A stretch of 64,000 bases of DNA from Ailanthus altissimus (GCA_946807835.1 OX327697.1:15758001-15822000); one strand, 5' to 3'; shown: positions 11,217 through 22,150, counted from the stretch's first letter. Made by a program: numbers and translations. Notes: a model not told the origin generated them from the letters alone.

Positions 11217-11870
11217 ATGGAGGAAACCTCAGCTCGTCGATTCACAAAAATTTGTGTCTTTTGTGGATCCAACCCTGGGAATACTGAAGAGTTTACAAAA
11301 GTTGCAGAAAATCTTGGTAAGGTATTAGCTGAGCGAAATATACATTTAGTATATGGAGGAGGTAACCGAGGGTTAATGGGGTCTGTGGCAAAAGCTGCAT
11401 ACAATAAAGGTAGTCGAGTTTTGGGTATCATTCCAAAACCTCTAGCTATTGAAAATATTGTAGGAAAAACAGTTGGGGATGAGTTACAAGTCTCATCTAT
11501 GCACGAGCGAATGGCTCAAATGCTTAGGCATGCAGATGCTTTCATAGCTCTACCAGGAGGTTTCGGGACCTTGGAGGAAATTTTTCAAATTGTCTCATGG
11601 GCACAATTACAAATCCACCAAAAACCCATTGGTTTGTTAAATGTTAATGGCTTTTACGACGGGTTGATATCTTTTCTTGACTATGCAGCGGGAACACAAT
11701 TCATCCCACTTCTAGCACGACGGATTCTTATTTCAGCTCCAACTGTTGATCAACTAATTGATCAATTACAGTCTTTTATTCCTCTGTCTAATCCAACATT
11801 GCATCAGTTAGATTGGTCTACTCATGACAGTCAGAAGAAGCGCAAAATAGACTTAAATCTCACTCCGTAG
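11217..11870 (+). CDS. LOG: LOG-type cytokinin riboside 5'-monophosphate phosphoribohydrolase
   Basis: LOG enzymes release active cytokinin bases directly from cytokinin nucleoside monophosphates, in cytosol and nucleus. The start is the ATG at 11217, giving 217 aa, a normal LOG length; the upstream in-frame GTG at 11205 is not a eukaryotic start. Visible landmarks: the Rossmann-like start KICVFCGS (11-18), LVYGGGNRGLMG (44-55), the catalytic Arg in MHERMAQM (R98), the signature PGGFGTLEE (113-121, E121), and WAQLQIHQKPIGLLNV (128-143). The usual RKAEM of the best-known LOGs reads RMAQM here, so Lys is replaced by Met, which places it in a divergent branch. The C-terminus extends the core with KKRK (207-210) and DLNLTP (212-217), resembling a nuclear signal plus an EAR-type motif. 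The gene is intronless, whereas plant LOG genes as I know them have several introns, and it lies antisense inside an LTR retrotransposon with its own TATA box and AATAAA. Activity is inferred from intact motifs. Confidence 0.93.
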   Translation: MEETSARRFTKICVFCGSNPGNTEEFTKVAENLGKVLAERNIHLVYGGGNRGLMGSVAKAAYNKGSRVLGIIPKPLAIENIVGKTVGDELQVSSMHERMAQMLRHADAFIALPGGFGTLEEIFQIVSWAQLQIHQKPIGLLNVNGFYDGLISFLDYAAGTQFIPLLARRILISAPTVDQLIDQLQSFIPLSNPTLHQLDWSTHDSQKKRKIDLNLTP

Positions 11871-11916
11871 CCTCTACTGTATTTTTGTTGCTGCTATTGT
11901 TGTTGTTTTCCTTTTC

Positions 11917-11922
11917 AATAAA
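11917..11922 (+). terminator. AATAAA poly(A) signal of the LOG gene
   Basis: AATAAA lies 46 bp after the stop codon within T-rich sequence, a usual place for a plant poly(A) signal. Confidence 0.5.
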
Positions 11923-12063
11923 AGCTGTTTCAATTGATGTCTTCAATACTCTACTTCTCTATATTTTGTCATTGAGAAAATTATCTCAATTTACTCTATG
12001 ACATGCAAATTATCATTATAAGATATTCAACATCACTCTTACTAAGCATATGAGTCATAACTT

Positions 12064-12079
12064 AAAAAAAAAAAAAAAA
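12064..12079 (+). repeat. Run of 16 A downstream of LOG
   Basis: An uninterrupted A-tract starting about 190 bp after the LOG stop, on the LOG sense strand. It could be a remnant of a poly(A) tail captured with the LOG transcript, or only a simple repeat. From 11923 to 12294 I see no other feature. Confidence 0.5.
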
Positions 12080-12294
12080 TCTAAATAGTAACATTAAGAT
12101 CCACAAGGTACCATTATCCACAACAACAACAATCTTAGCAGCTCTTAGATACTGTGTCATCTTCACAAAATCATACAAAATTTAAGGAATATGTCAAACT
12201 TTTACACAACAAAGCTACAAATACAATCCTAAGGATTTGGCATCTGCTCGGTTCCCTTGACTTGACACTTAAAAGTCTACAGAATCATATCTTA

Positions 12295-12306
12295 GCTCTG
12301 ATACCA
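12295..12306 (-). promoter_or_regulatory. Primer binding site for initiator tRNA-Met
   Basis: The minus strand reads TGGTATCAGAGC, the standard plant retroelement complement to the 3' end of tRNA-iMet. It begins 8 nt inside the right LTR and fixes the element's orientation. Confidence 0.92.
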
Positions 12307-12314
12307 ATAAAAGC

Positions 12315-15030
12315 TGTCACGCCCTAGACCCAACAGATCTGACACACGACATCACTTACATTCATTCAATAATACTTAAACATTCATTTTAATTTCTTTC
12401 AGAATTATAGCAATTGAATTATGACTGGGACAATTACTAAACCGGAGATACGCAGAGTTTTCTCAGAGATTAACACTCTACTACGTCACCAGTAGCAACT
12501 TTGTTACCGGAAGCCCAGAATATATTCATTGCAAATTCTTACTTAAAATCAATCCATTACTACACTTGGTGAAACTTAAACTAAATCCAACCACACACAA
12601 TAAAATAATACATAAGTATTTATTCAACAGGGACAAATCAAATATTTTATCCCACGTGTCCCCAAATGAAACACTTAGCAACCTAACAACTTAGGGAACC
12701 CAAGGAACAGCAGAAGCCTTGCCAAATCCGCTAAGCACACATGTACCTTATTTACCTGAAATCACCATAAACTATAATGAGTATAAAACTCAGTAAGCAT
12801 ACTAGTTTTTCATATATCAAATACAAATATATATATGTACACAATGCATATGTATGATATGTTGTTATCAATCAAAATCATAATCTTATCAAATCACATA
12901 TCATGTAAGCGCTTACACATTCTTTCAAAACACATAATAGGAATACCATCACTCAACTACTACTTAGTAGGACTTACATATCACATATCACATAATGAGC
13001 CAAATGTCACTCGTAGGTGACATACCGTATGAGAGGAATAGTACAAGTGAGGTCTTTAAATCACACATATATAACGCTTATGCCCGAAGGTAAAAGCCAA
13101 ACCCTCACCCTGATCATCGGTGAGTCCTCTCACGTGTACCAATACGCCACCACACGAATGTGATGACTCACACTTCCTTTAGGTACCACTAGGATCCTCC
13201 CTACATACGGAACACATAACATATACCAATCCCGAAGGAAAGGCCACACATAAAGGCTCCACAAATCACATAAAATGCCTACTAAGTTAACAGTGAGTTC
13301 AAGTACCCTCAAATCACAAAATATTTCTCATGGACATATTACACTTCAAAAGCTTTCTTTGTTAAACGCATCTTATTTTGGAAAGCTCACTTTCAAAAAC
13401 ACATGTATGTCCATGCTCAATGTCAATGCTCACATTCATAAACATATATTCACATTTCATATCAAAATATACTTTGACATATCATAAACATATTCTTAAC
13501 CCCATTTACAAAATCATACAAAACAATAATTATGTTTATTGTGATTCCAGTAGTAAGTCTAGTATACTTACCTCTTAGCACTTACAGCTACAAGGCTTAA
13601 ATCTCCTTAACCTATCAATGGAGATCAATCCTTTCATAAGCCTCACAATTCACACAAATACTTAAATAGCTTACAAAATTATACACAATGCATTTAACAC
13701 ATCAAATTGGTCTAAATACTTGATTTCTCAAAACTTGTCATTCTGACCACTTATACTTAACAAAAATTTCTAATACATCAAATGATGTCCAATTACTCCA
13801 AAATCAGAATATACCATTCTTGACTCATATATCCTTCTTATATATGAATATTATATCGAATTTCCTACACAATCCATTCCATACACACCATCGAATCCAA
13901 ACTACAAACCTGACAGGATCAAGATACTTACTGAACAGTATTCAATCTCCCAATTTTATAAAATCATATACTAACTCAAAAATTATAAAACTACCACATA
14001 ATTACTCTTAACACATATATCAGTCTATGATAAATATTTCACTTCCAAATCACTGCCGAAAGTATTTTAAAACTATTTTATTCTATAACTTTAAAAATCT
14101 GTTAATCAAATATTGCAATGAGCTGATACACTTTAGAAATTCATAACACTTCAACCACATTGATCTAAATTCTCAATTCTGAGTATATCATATTAGACAT
14201 ATAAACTTATCATATTCCACAAATTCGTAATTTTTGAAGATCATTCAGTAGGACAAACATTGTTCGTCACTGTATTATACTGTTTACATAGGAAATTTCC
14301 AGAATTTCAGGGTCATTTTGGTAAATTCACAACAAATTCAATTTCTGGAATTTTGAATCGATTCAAAGTCTCAGATGATCCTTAACATGTTTAATTTCAT
14401 ATACTCAAAATTCAAAACCAGAATCGAATCACAACAATTTATAAAATTTCTAGATCAAGAGGTTATCCAGCAGAAATTCCATAATTCATCATGATTTATC
14501 AAACTATCTTATAGATCATCATCAATTCTCATATGATCTTACGAAATACACAACAAATCCTCAATTATACATATTTTCAGAAATCAAAACTTAAAGGAAT
14601 TAACTTAATTAATACCAATAAATTGAGAAATACGTATGATATACCTCTTGAAATTCAAATTTCCAATTTCTTCTTCTTTTTCTTCTTCTTCTCCTCTTTC
14701 TCTCTCCTCTATTTCTCTCTTCTCTCTCTTAAAATGGGTAGCTCGACCTAAAAATGGTAAATTAGGGTTTAAAAATGTATTTTTATACTAAGAGGCTAAT
14801 TTTTGGTATTTACGAATTCACCCCCAAAACTTTCAAAGTATAACAATTTGGTCCCTAAAATAATTCCAAAGTCTTGCAAATAAACCCAATACTAATAGTA
14901 TATTCTTAACCTATAAAAACACTACTAATAACAATATATAAATCAAGGATCACCCACATACAAATAAAATACGTATATTTATATATATAAATATACATAT
15001 TCTTACCGGTTATGGATACTGGTTACTACA
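12315..15030 (-). repeat. Right LTR of the LOG element (5' LTR in element sense)
   Basis: From TGTCACGCC to GGTTACTACA on the plus strand, 2716 bp. Near-identical to 6242-8477. Substitutions I noticed against the left LTR include positions about 12325, 13674, 13753, 14018 and 14772. Confidence 0.95.
14279..14762 (-). repeat. LTR segment absent from the left LTR
   Basis: About 480 bp present only in the right LTR. It contains a strongly pyrimidine-rich run near 14667-14730 (plus strand), which reads as a GA-rich tract in element sense. The flanking sequence is shared by both LTRs, so one copy gained or lost this block after or during insertion. Absence of a target duplication around it favours loss from the left LTR. 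Confidence 0.75.
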
Positions 15031-15790
15031 CCGGACTTCTTATATCTTTGCTAATATTGTTGTATACTCCGACAAAGACTCCACACAAAGCTTCTTTATT
15101 TCCTATATACATCAGTTTTTGGCACCACAGATAGAGCTATTTTTCACTGTGCTCTGGCGTGTTTGGTTCATTAGAAGCTAGTGGCTGCACCACTATATTC
15201 AAATTCCCTTGGACATAACTCTTAGATGGGCTATCGATTTCTTAAATGAATACCAGTCTGCACATTTGAAAGTTGATCAACATCCTATGAAGCAACCTTT
15301 ACAACAATGGATACCGCCAATATTGGGATACATTAAAATTAACACTGATGTAGCCACTTGCTCTAACTCTAGTAAGATAGGGCTTGGTATTGTTATACGA
15401 GACTATCTTGGATAAGTGATTCTTTTTGTTGCTATGCCGATCCCAACTTTTCATCGTGCTTTAGAGGCAAAAGCCATGGCCATTAGACTTAGTTTACAGC
15501 TTGTAAGGGATCATCATCTACTTCTATTGACTTAGTCTCTGATACTTTGGCTATTATTAATGATTTACAAACTCAACCTCATCTTTGTTCTGAGTTAAGG
15601 ATTATTTTTAAGAATATCTATTACTTCTTACAATTTTTACTTTTTGTAATCTCATTTATAACCTTAAAGATACTAATAAGGTTGTGCATAACCTTATTAA
15701 GTTTATTTTACTTAAAAAGTGTGTTTGTATTTGTTTTGGTCATGTGCCACACCATATTATTCCTCTTGTACCGGATGATTTAATCTAAGT
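15031..15790 (+). pseudogene. L1-type LINE, second part with RNase H
   Basis: Resumes the LINE begun at 4421, starting with the second copy of CCGGA. The translation reads WRVWFIRS and LRWAIDFLNEYQSAHLKV, then the RNase H core IKINTDVATCSNSSKIGLGIVIRDYLG near 15328-15412, typical of the RNase H domain at the end of plant L1 elements. Stops and frameshifts follow, and the element fades near 15790. No poly(A) tail is evident. Confidence 0.85.
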
Positions 15791-16440
15791 AATACAAAAC
15801 GTGTTTCTCAAGAATCTACCTAAGTTAAATTTACTTATAATCTAACTCGAATGCTATTTGTTTTTAAGAAAAAAAATCAAACTGTCAAAAACAGGAGAAC
15901 TTACCCTTATATACAGTAATGAATAGAAGCTTACCACTCAAGTCAGTAAGTGGATAGAGGTATCAATTTGATTAGTCTAAAATAACCTCACCATTTATTT
16001 TTATTTATTAATTGGTTTAGAGGCTTGATTTTTTGTCATTATATATGTACAAACGCTGATACGCACACCGAGTGATTACTGAATACTGACGTTGACTAGT
16101 ATGGTTGAGTCGGGAGAATATTTATTTAATTGGTTTCTAAGAAGAAATTGAATTCCTCACAAAATTCATGGCCACGTAGACGTCGAATGTAGACCGGTCA
16201 TCTTATTTATAAATAATCTAAAATCGAAAATAATTAATTGGGGTTTTATGATGTAAAATAATAAAATATATAATAATTTTATAAATCCCTCGTTTCATTA
16301 TCTTTTCAAAGTTCAAACCCTAACCCTAGAATTAGCCCCCAGAAGCCAGGAGAGAGAAGAGATCTCTCCTCCTTCAAAGTTCTAACCCAAACCTTCCTAC
16401 TTACTCATCTTCTCACTTATTCGACTCCGAGTCTCCCTCA
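15791..16440 (+). promoter_or_regulatory. Promoter and 5' UTR of the UBA2-family gene
   Basis: Contains a double ACGT element (CCACGTAGACGTCG at 16172-16185), an AT-rich TATA-like stretch near 16263-16287, and a telo-box AAACCCTAACCCTAG at 16315-16329. Telo-boxes are frequent in plant genes for RNA-binding and translation proteins, close to the transcription start. The last 60 bp before the ATG are CT-rich, as in many plant 5' UTRs. The exact start of transcription cannot be read from sequence alone. Confidence 0.6.
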
Positions 16441-16608
16441 ATGGCTAGAAAGCGAAAGCACGACTCCAAATTCACCGAACCAACCGAACCCCCTCAGAAA
16501 CAGCTACAGCAAGAACCACCACAACCCGTAGAGGAGCCACCAATTGAAGAGGAAGAATACGAAGAAGTAGAAGAAGAAGAGGAAGAAGAAGAAGAGGAGG
16601 AAGAGGAC

Positions 16609-16640
<32 letters not shown>

Positions 16641-17865
16641 GGAAGATAATCAGAATACAGCAAATACCTCATCCACGTCAGCAGATCAACAGGACGACGA
16701 GGACGATGAGCCCATACAGAAGCTTCTAGAACCCTTCAGTAAGGATCAGCTTATTGATCTTCTCCGCGAAGCAGCGGATAAGCACCTTGACGTAGCCAAT
16801 CATATTCGACAAGTGGCGGACGAGGATCCCGTGCATCGGAAGATATTCGTTCACGGTCTCGGTTGGGACACGAAAGCCGAGACTCTAATCGATGCCTTCA
16901 AGCAGTACGGCGAAATCGAGGATTGCAAAGCTGTTACTGATAAGATCTCGGGGAAATCCAAGGGTTACGGTTTTATTTTGTTCAAGACGCGTTCGGGAGC
17001 GCGTAAGGCACTTAAGCAGCCGCAGAAGAAGATTGGTAACCGCATGACTGCCTGCCAGCTGGCGTCTGTTGGACCTGTCGCCGGTTCTATTGCTGGTAGT
17101 ACAACGACGCATCAGCAGCAGCCGCAGCAGTACCAGCAGCAGCCGCAGCAGTACCAGCAGCACCAGCAGACTATGTCCGAATATACCCAAAGGAAGATTT
17201 TTGTGAGCAATGTTGGGGCGGACTTGGATCCACAGAAGCTGTTTACGTTTTTCTCGAAATACGGAGAGATTGAGGAAGGTCCGTTGGGACTTGATAAGGC
17301 CACTGGAAAGCCGAAAGGGTTTTGTTTGTTTGTTTACAGGACAATTGATGCCGCAAAGAAGGCATTGGAAGAACCACACAAGAACTTTGAAGGTCATATT
17401 TTGAATTGCCAGCAGGCTATTGATGGACCTAAACCAGGGAAATCTCATCACCACAATGTGCAGAACCCACATTTACAGAGGAACGCTAATGCTGCCGCTG
17501 CTGCAGCAGGACCTGGCCACTTGATGGCGCCTTCAGGGCCTGCGATTGTCCCTGCTGCAGCAGCACAGCCATTGAACCCGGCTCTTGGGCAAGCATTGAC
17601 AGCTTTACTTGCAACTCAAGGTGCTGGGCTGGGGTTCAACCCAGCGCTTGGGCAGGCATTGCTGGGGACACTGGGCTCGGCAACTGGTGCAGCAGCTCCA
17701 ATACAAGGTGCGTATGGAACTCAGGCAAGTGTAAGCCCTGGTGTGATTGGAGGGTATGGGAATCAGGGTGGCTATCCAAATCAGCAAATGGGGCAAGGTG
17801 GGGCTGGAAGAGGGCAGCATGGTGCTGGTCAGTATGGTGGTGTTACCCCATACATGGGCCACTAG
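16441..17865 (+). CDS. UBA2: UBA2-family (UBP1-associated protein 2) RNA-binding protein
   Basis: 474 aa without an interrupting intron. The N-terminus is basic (MARKRKH) and then strongly acidic, with a Glu run at about 35-69. Two RNA-recognition motifs follow. RRM1 (about 133-209) has RNP2 KIFVHGL (134-140) and RNP1 KGYGFILF (174-181). RRM2 (about 251-327) has RNP2 KIFVSNV (252-258) and RNP1 KGFCLFVY (292-299). Between them is a Gln-rich linker with repeated QQQPQQYQ. The C-terminal 130 residues are Ala/Gly/Pro/Gln-rich, as in hnRNP-like proteins. This layout matches the UBA2a/b/c family, nuclear proteins that bind U-rich 3' UTRs and take part in mRNA stability, wounding and ABA-linked responses. 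It is the only clear single-copy host gene here. Which paralogue it is cannot be settled without comparison. Confidence 0.92.
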
Positions 17866-17876
17866 GTGCCCTGCAG

Positions 17877-19491
17877 GTATTAAGTGAATGCTGAATTTCT
17901 AGTTTTGTTGATTGAAATTTAGACTAACCGCATATGTGACTTAGAAGAATCTACTATTAATGTGGTTAAATAGTAACAAATTGGCCAATCCATGGACTTG
18001 TCCAATTGTTTCCAATGAAAGGTTAGAGGATTAGATCCTCCTTGAGTACCTGTCTGTGGTAGCTTATTCCCCTTGATGTTTCTTGACTGCTAAAAGTGAT
18101 AGGGTTGTAAAGTTTGGCAATAGTTCCTTGGTTTTGAACATGGTGCATATCCCTTGCATTTTACAAAGGAAGTTAACAATGGATATAAAGAACAATAGGA
18201 AGTTAATAATGTATATAATGAACAATTGGCCTACAAATATCTGTATGAAAATCTTTTTGTAAGTTGTTTGAAGCGATAGTTTGTCTTAAGTAATACAATT
18301 TGTGGCTTTGACATCAGCCCTGTATATAGAGTAATAAACTTCTTTTATTGTATTAATGATCATTTACTCTAATCTTAAAACATTCTAAGTAATATTCGCT
18401 AAGATAATGCACAAATATTTATAAAATTTGACAAACAAACTAAATCTGTGAGAAGTGTTTGAGAAGTTGTGCATCTTTTGGAGCCACCAATGAGGTGCTG
18501 TTACTCAGAATGGTATCCTGCCTCTGTTGTGCACACAATGTTATGTTGTTTTCTACATCATTGTCATGTCTTCTGTGCCATGAGCAGAAATTCTGGTTGA
18601 GGTTATTGTTGGGTGAAACCAGATCTTCAAAGTTGGGTGCTAGAATGTAAAACACAAAATAGAAGTGGTCAAAGGGTAGCATTTTTATGTAAATATTCTT
18701 TTCTATAAAGAGGAGCATGGGTGCCATGGACCCTCCGGCCCTGACATTGTAATAGTTTTACCAACCTGTCTAATTTAAAGACTTTTCTGAAGTAGTCCCT
18801 AGACCTTGTTCTTATCCATTTTACTTTAGATGGGTTTTACATTGGTAATAAGTTGAAATTTCTAGACCTGTCTAATTGAAATTTCTAGAAGAATCTGTTG
18901 CTGATTAATGCTCTGTATTGGCAAATATGGTCGTAGTGTTTGCAGCTCTTTTATGCTTTTGGAAAGAAGATGCATTGCATGTGTTCATTTAGGAACTATC
19001 ATATTATTTTTAGTCAGTCATTTTCTTTTTATAGCATCAGGAATTATTCAATTTAATTCAACATAAATATTACTGTCTCTTTTCATTCATTATTATACCT
19101 TTTTAAAAACTAACATTTCACTTTTACTTATGATATTTCTTTCTTTATTAATGTGAGCTATTCCTTGTATCTTGAACTGTATTTGAACACTCCATCCAAA
19201 TTATTTTCTGCTTAAAGGCTTTCTCATCTTTAATTACTGAGCTCCACAAAATTCTGTCAAGGATAGCTTCTGTTCCTTGTTATCTTTAATTGTTCTATGT
19301 CATATAATATTTTCGTGAAAAACTATATCAAAACCACGGTTGCTTAATAATGTCAAAAATTTCTTCATTTTATCTTTCTCTGAATTTCAGTTTGTTAATT
19401 TTAGTTTTAGAGTTAAACCCTTTCATAAAGGATTTGGGTTCTGAAACCTTTTGTTTTAAAATTCTCTTTATGTTTTTTATTCATTGTGCAG
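17877..19491 (+). other. Probable intron in the 3' UTR of the UBA2-family gene
   Basis: Eleven bases after the stop codon the sequence reads CTGCAG|GTATTA, a good donor. A matching acceptor, T-rich and ending TTGTGCAG, lies at 19491 before exon-like sequence. The span is T-rich and has no open frame of note. UBA2 genes are known for introns and alternative splicing after the stop codon, so this is plausible, but other acceptors further on (near 19969 and 20083) are possible. Confidence 0.45.
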
Positions 19492-22150
19492 ATCCCACAT
19501 AATTCCGTCAGTGTTTTAGTACTGGCCTGGTGATACTTCTGAAGTTTAAGGAGCTGATGCAACTGAAGTATTTATATTTATGATTAATGTTACTATTTGG
19601 TGACTACAAAGACCAGAATCTTAAAACTATCAAATGTAGTTTATCTTTTCTCTTTTCTTTTTGTCCGTCTTTTGAAATGTTGTAGTTTTTGAGATTCTTA
19701 TTTGGTTTCAAATCTTTGCGAACAGCTTAAAGCACTTTTAAAGTATAAATCTATGTACTTTATGGCCTGTGAGGTTGAACAAAAAATCCATTCCATAATT
19801 TCAGTCAGTGGGATTAATAATGCTTACACTTGATCTTAAGATGTGTTTTTGACATGTTCTTTCTTGAGGTCCTTTATTAAACTCCATACGTTTTAGTTGA
19901 TTTTGTTATTTGCCATGAAATGGTTTATAACTTTGTTTTCCTTTCTAGTTTATTTCTTGGTTTTGCAGAACATGCTATGAGACTTTTTCTAGTTGATTTA
20001 TTAGAGTTGTTTTCTATGAATAGGGAATCATTATGTTGTGGTTTAATTATTTATGCTTAGGTTGCTTACCAATTTTTATGCAGGTTAGTTTTGGTGCAGG
20101 TTGATTTGTCTTAGTTATCCCTTGCCTGCATAATTGCTTTTGCAATGAGGTTTAATTATTAAGGCAGATATTTTTTTTTTAAAAAAAAACTTTTAATTCA
20201 CGTTTATTTTTATGTTGTTTTGTTGGTAATTTTTCTAGTTTTATGGAACTTACAAAAATATGTGATGATCAGAAACAAGCTTTGACAGTTATATCATACT
20301 ACAAATGAGTATTTATCTAGGATTTTGATGCTTAAAGGGTGAAAATCTTCTTTTATATGATATCAAAAATTAGATTCATAACTGTTTTACTTAGAGACTA
20401 AGGTGTTATGGTTTTAAGTACTTATCTTTATCTCTTATATGTTGAGCTTCAACTAGTATCCTTATTTAAATATTTCTAAAGGAGACATGGTTTGAAGTTC
20501 CTCTCCACTCATAAAAAAAAAAAAGTCCCTCTCCACCAAAACAAAAGACAGGAGGAGGCCCTTGGCATTCTTTTAAAACTTGTCACTGTAATGGAATTTA
20601 AAAGTGATTCGTGTTATAGGGGCAACAGAGTTCAATATGTTTCAAATCTTTTCCATAAACCTGTTTTAATTTTTCTAACTAAAGGGGATTGCCTGAGATG
20701 GAGTTGCTCGCTGCTGTTGATATGGGTAACTTGTTTACTTCCATGGAGTGGAAGGTAAGAAATTGAACTTACAAGCTTATGAAACTTGCATTTAGGTAGT
20801 CCTAAAAGCTTTGAAGGTTCCCAATGTTGATCTAGGAGTTTGAATGCCTTTTTTCTTATTGGTCTGCCCACTTTGTATGGATCCTAGCTTTTTTTTTTTT
20901 GAGGCAGGCATAACATCAAAGGCTCTTTTGGCCAAAATATCAAGATACGCAAGCATGCCTTAAACAAATTGGTTTTCTCTATTTGAATTTTTCTTATTTG
21001 GTCTATGACGTAGGTGCTCCTATGCAATTAATTCAAGGATCATGTGGTGGGTGTTTAAAGAGCCGGTAGCCTGTTATGTTTGGACAGGGCAAGGGAGATT
21101 GGAAGCTTATAAATTATTTATTTGTTACTCAATTGATAAAGAAGTCTATGCATCGACATGTTTTCTTGTGTTTTGTATGTAAAAAACAACAAACCAAAAC
21201 AAATGATAGAGAAGTGCATATTCATGAGTTTCCAGATCCTGACATATTCTAGCACAAATGTTTTAACTGTGAGTCAGTTTTTCAATTTGAAATTTTTTCC
21301 CCTTTTTCTCTTGTTTTGCATTAATACTTTTTCACTTTACAATTTTTTAAAGCGTGCTTCAAACCTGATAGAGCTTGAGCTGAACAATCTTGAGGCAGAA
21401 TGCTTTTGTCGTAAATAATACTTTGGCTATGTGGGTATCCTTACCTACACTAATATTTGGCAACTAAGATACCTTGTCAAGTATAGGGCTTTAAGAAAAT
21501 GCTTTGCTTGTAAGCGGTGAGTTAAGGATTTGTACCCCTGCATTTGCATTGCACTGTGATTATTTGGATTAGTATATTGACTTGGATTCACTGTGTATGA
21601 AAATTGTTGCATTTGTTTCTAATCTTTTTTTTTGGAAAAAGTACTCCGCATGTTTATGGTGTTTATAGCACAGCTATCATGGATAACTTAACATGTTGAG
21701 GGCAAACAAAACAAGACCTATATATATATATAACAAGAAAGTCATGAACTGCATTGTTGTTAGCTTGAAGATAGTTCAAGGCTGCCTTAAATTTGTATTA
21801 TTATTGAGCTCCAGTTGATCAATATTTTGGCAACGACATTGGTTCTAACGTGGAAATCCAGCTAATTATTTGAAACCTTTTCTTAAGTTAAAAGACAACA
21901 CAAGCCTTTTAGTTGAATGTTCCAACTCTTTTTTTCTGTCAGTTGATTAAAGGTCGTTTCAGAGACCTTTAATACGAGTGTGCGAGATACAAGAATGTTA
22001 TCTCAATACATTTATTTTATTCCAAAACAAGTTGAAAAATTGTTCAAAACTCACATTTTAGCCCTTTAATTAGATTAGGGAGGAGAGTTTAGACCTTTTA
22101 TTGACTACTTAAAATAAAATGGTATTTAATATAGATTGATTTGCCCTTAC
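19492..22150. other. Downstream region of the UBA2-family gene, no gene recognised
   Basis: T-rich sequence resembling plant UTR and intron DNA. Several acceptor-like TGCAG sites occur near 19969 and 20083-20102. A short coding-like piece at 20698-20754 starts MELLAAVDMG and is followed by GTAAGA. I cannot assign it. No repeat family from elsewhere in the window appears here, so it may include the end of the transcript or unannotated alternative 3' UTR exons. Confidence 0.4.

Larger units (their letters stand above)
6242..15030 (-). mobile_element. Non-autonomous LTR retrotransposon carrying LOG and a second gene
   Basis: The element is 8.8 kb, with near-identical LTRs of 2236 and 2716 bp, perfect TG..CA ends and a 5-bp duplication CCGGA. 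Orientation is minus: next to the right LTR is a 12-nt perfect complement to the 3' end of initiator tRNA-Met (12295-12306), and next to the left LTR is a polypurine tract (8478-8493 read in reverse). The PBS type and the tract context (gaatttcgaggacgaaatt read on the minus strand) resemble plant chromoviruses of the Del/Tekay kind; that is inference. The 3.8-kb interior shows no gag, protease, reverse transcriptase or integrase, so mobility must have been supplied in trans. It holds two intact plus-strand genes antisense to the element. The few LTR differences (I count about five substitutions) imply recent insertion. Confidence 0.93.

Noticed and set aside
6242..15030. The two near-identical 2.2-2.7 kb blocks as a segmental duplication around an ordinary LOG gene
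   Set aside because: TG..CA ends, a 5-bp duplication CCGGA, an iMet primer site next to one block, a polypurine tract next to the other, and a LINE that becomes continuous when the whole is removed all indicate an LTR retrotransposon.
16315..16329. AAACCCTAACCCTAG as an interstitial telomere repeat
   Set aside because: It is a single two-unit telo-box in a promoter position just before a UBA2-family gene, not an array.
16472..17862. Minus-strand open frames in the UBA2-family gene, one of 195 aa
   Set aside because: They are antisense shadows of the Glu run, Gln-rich linker and RRM-coding sequence; the translation is low-complexity or without family features.
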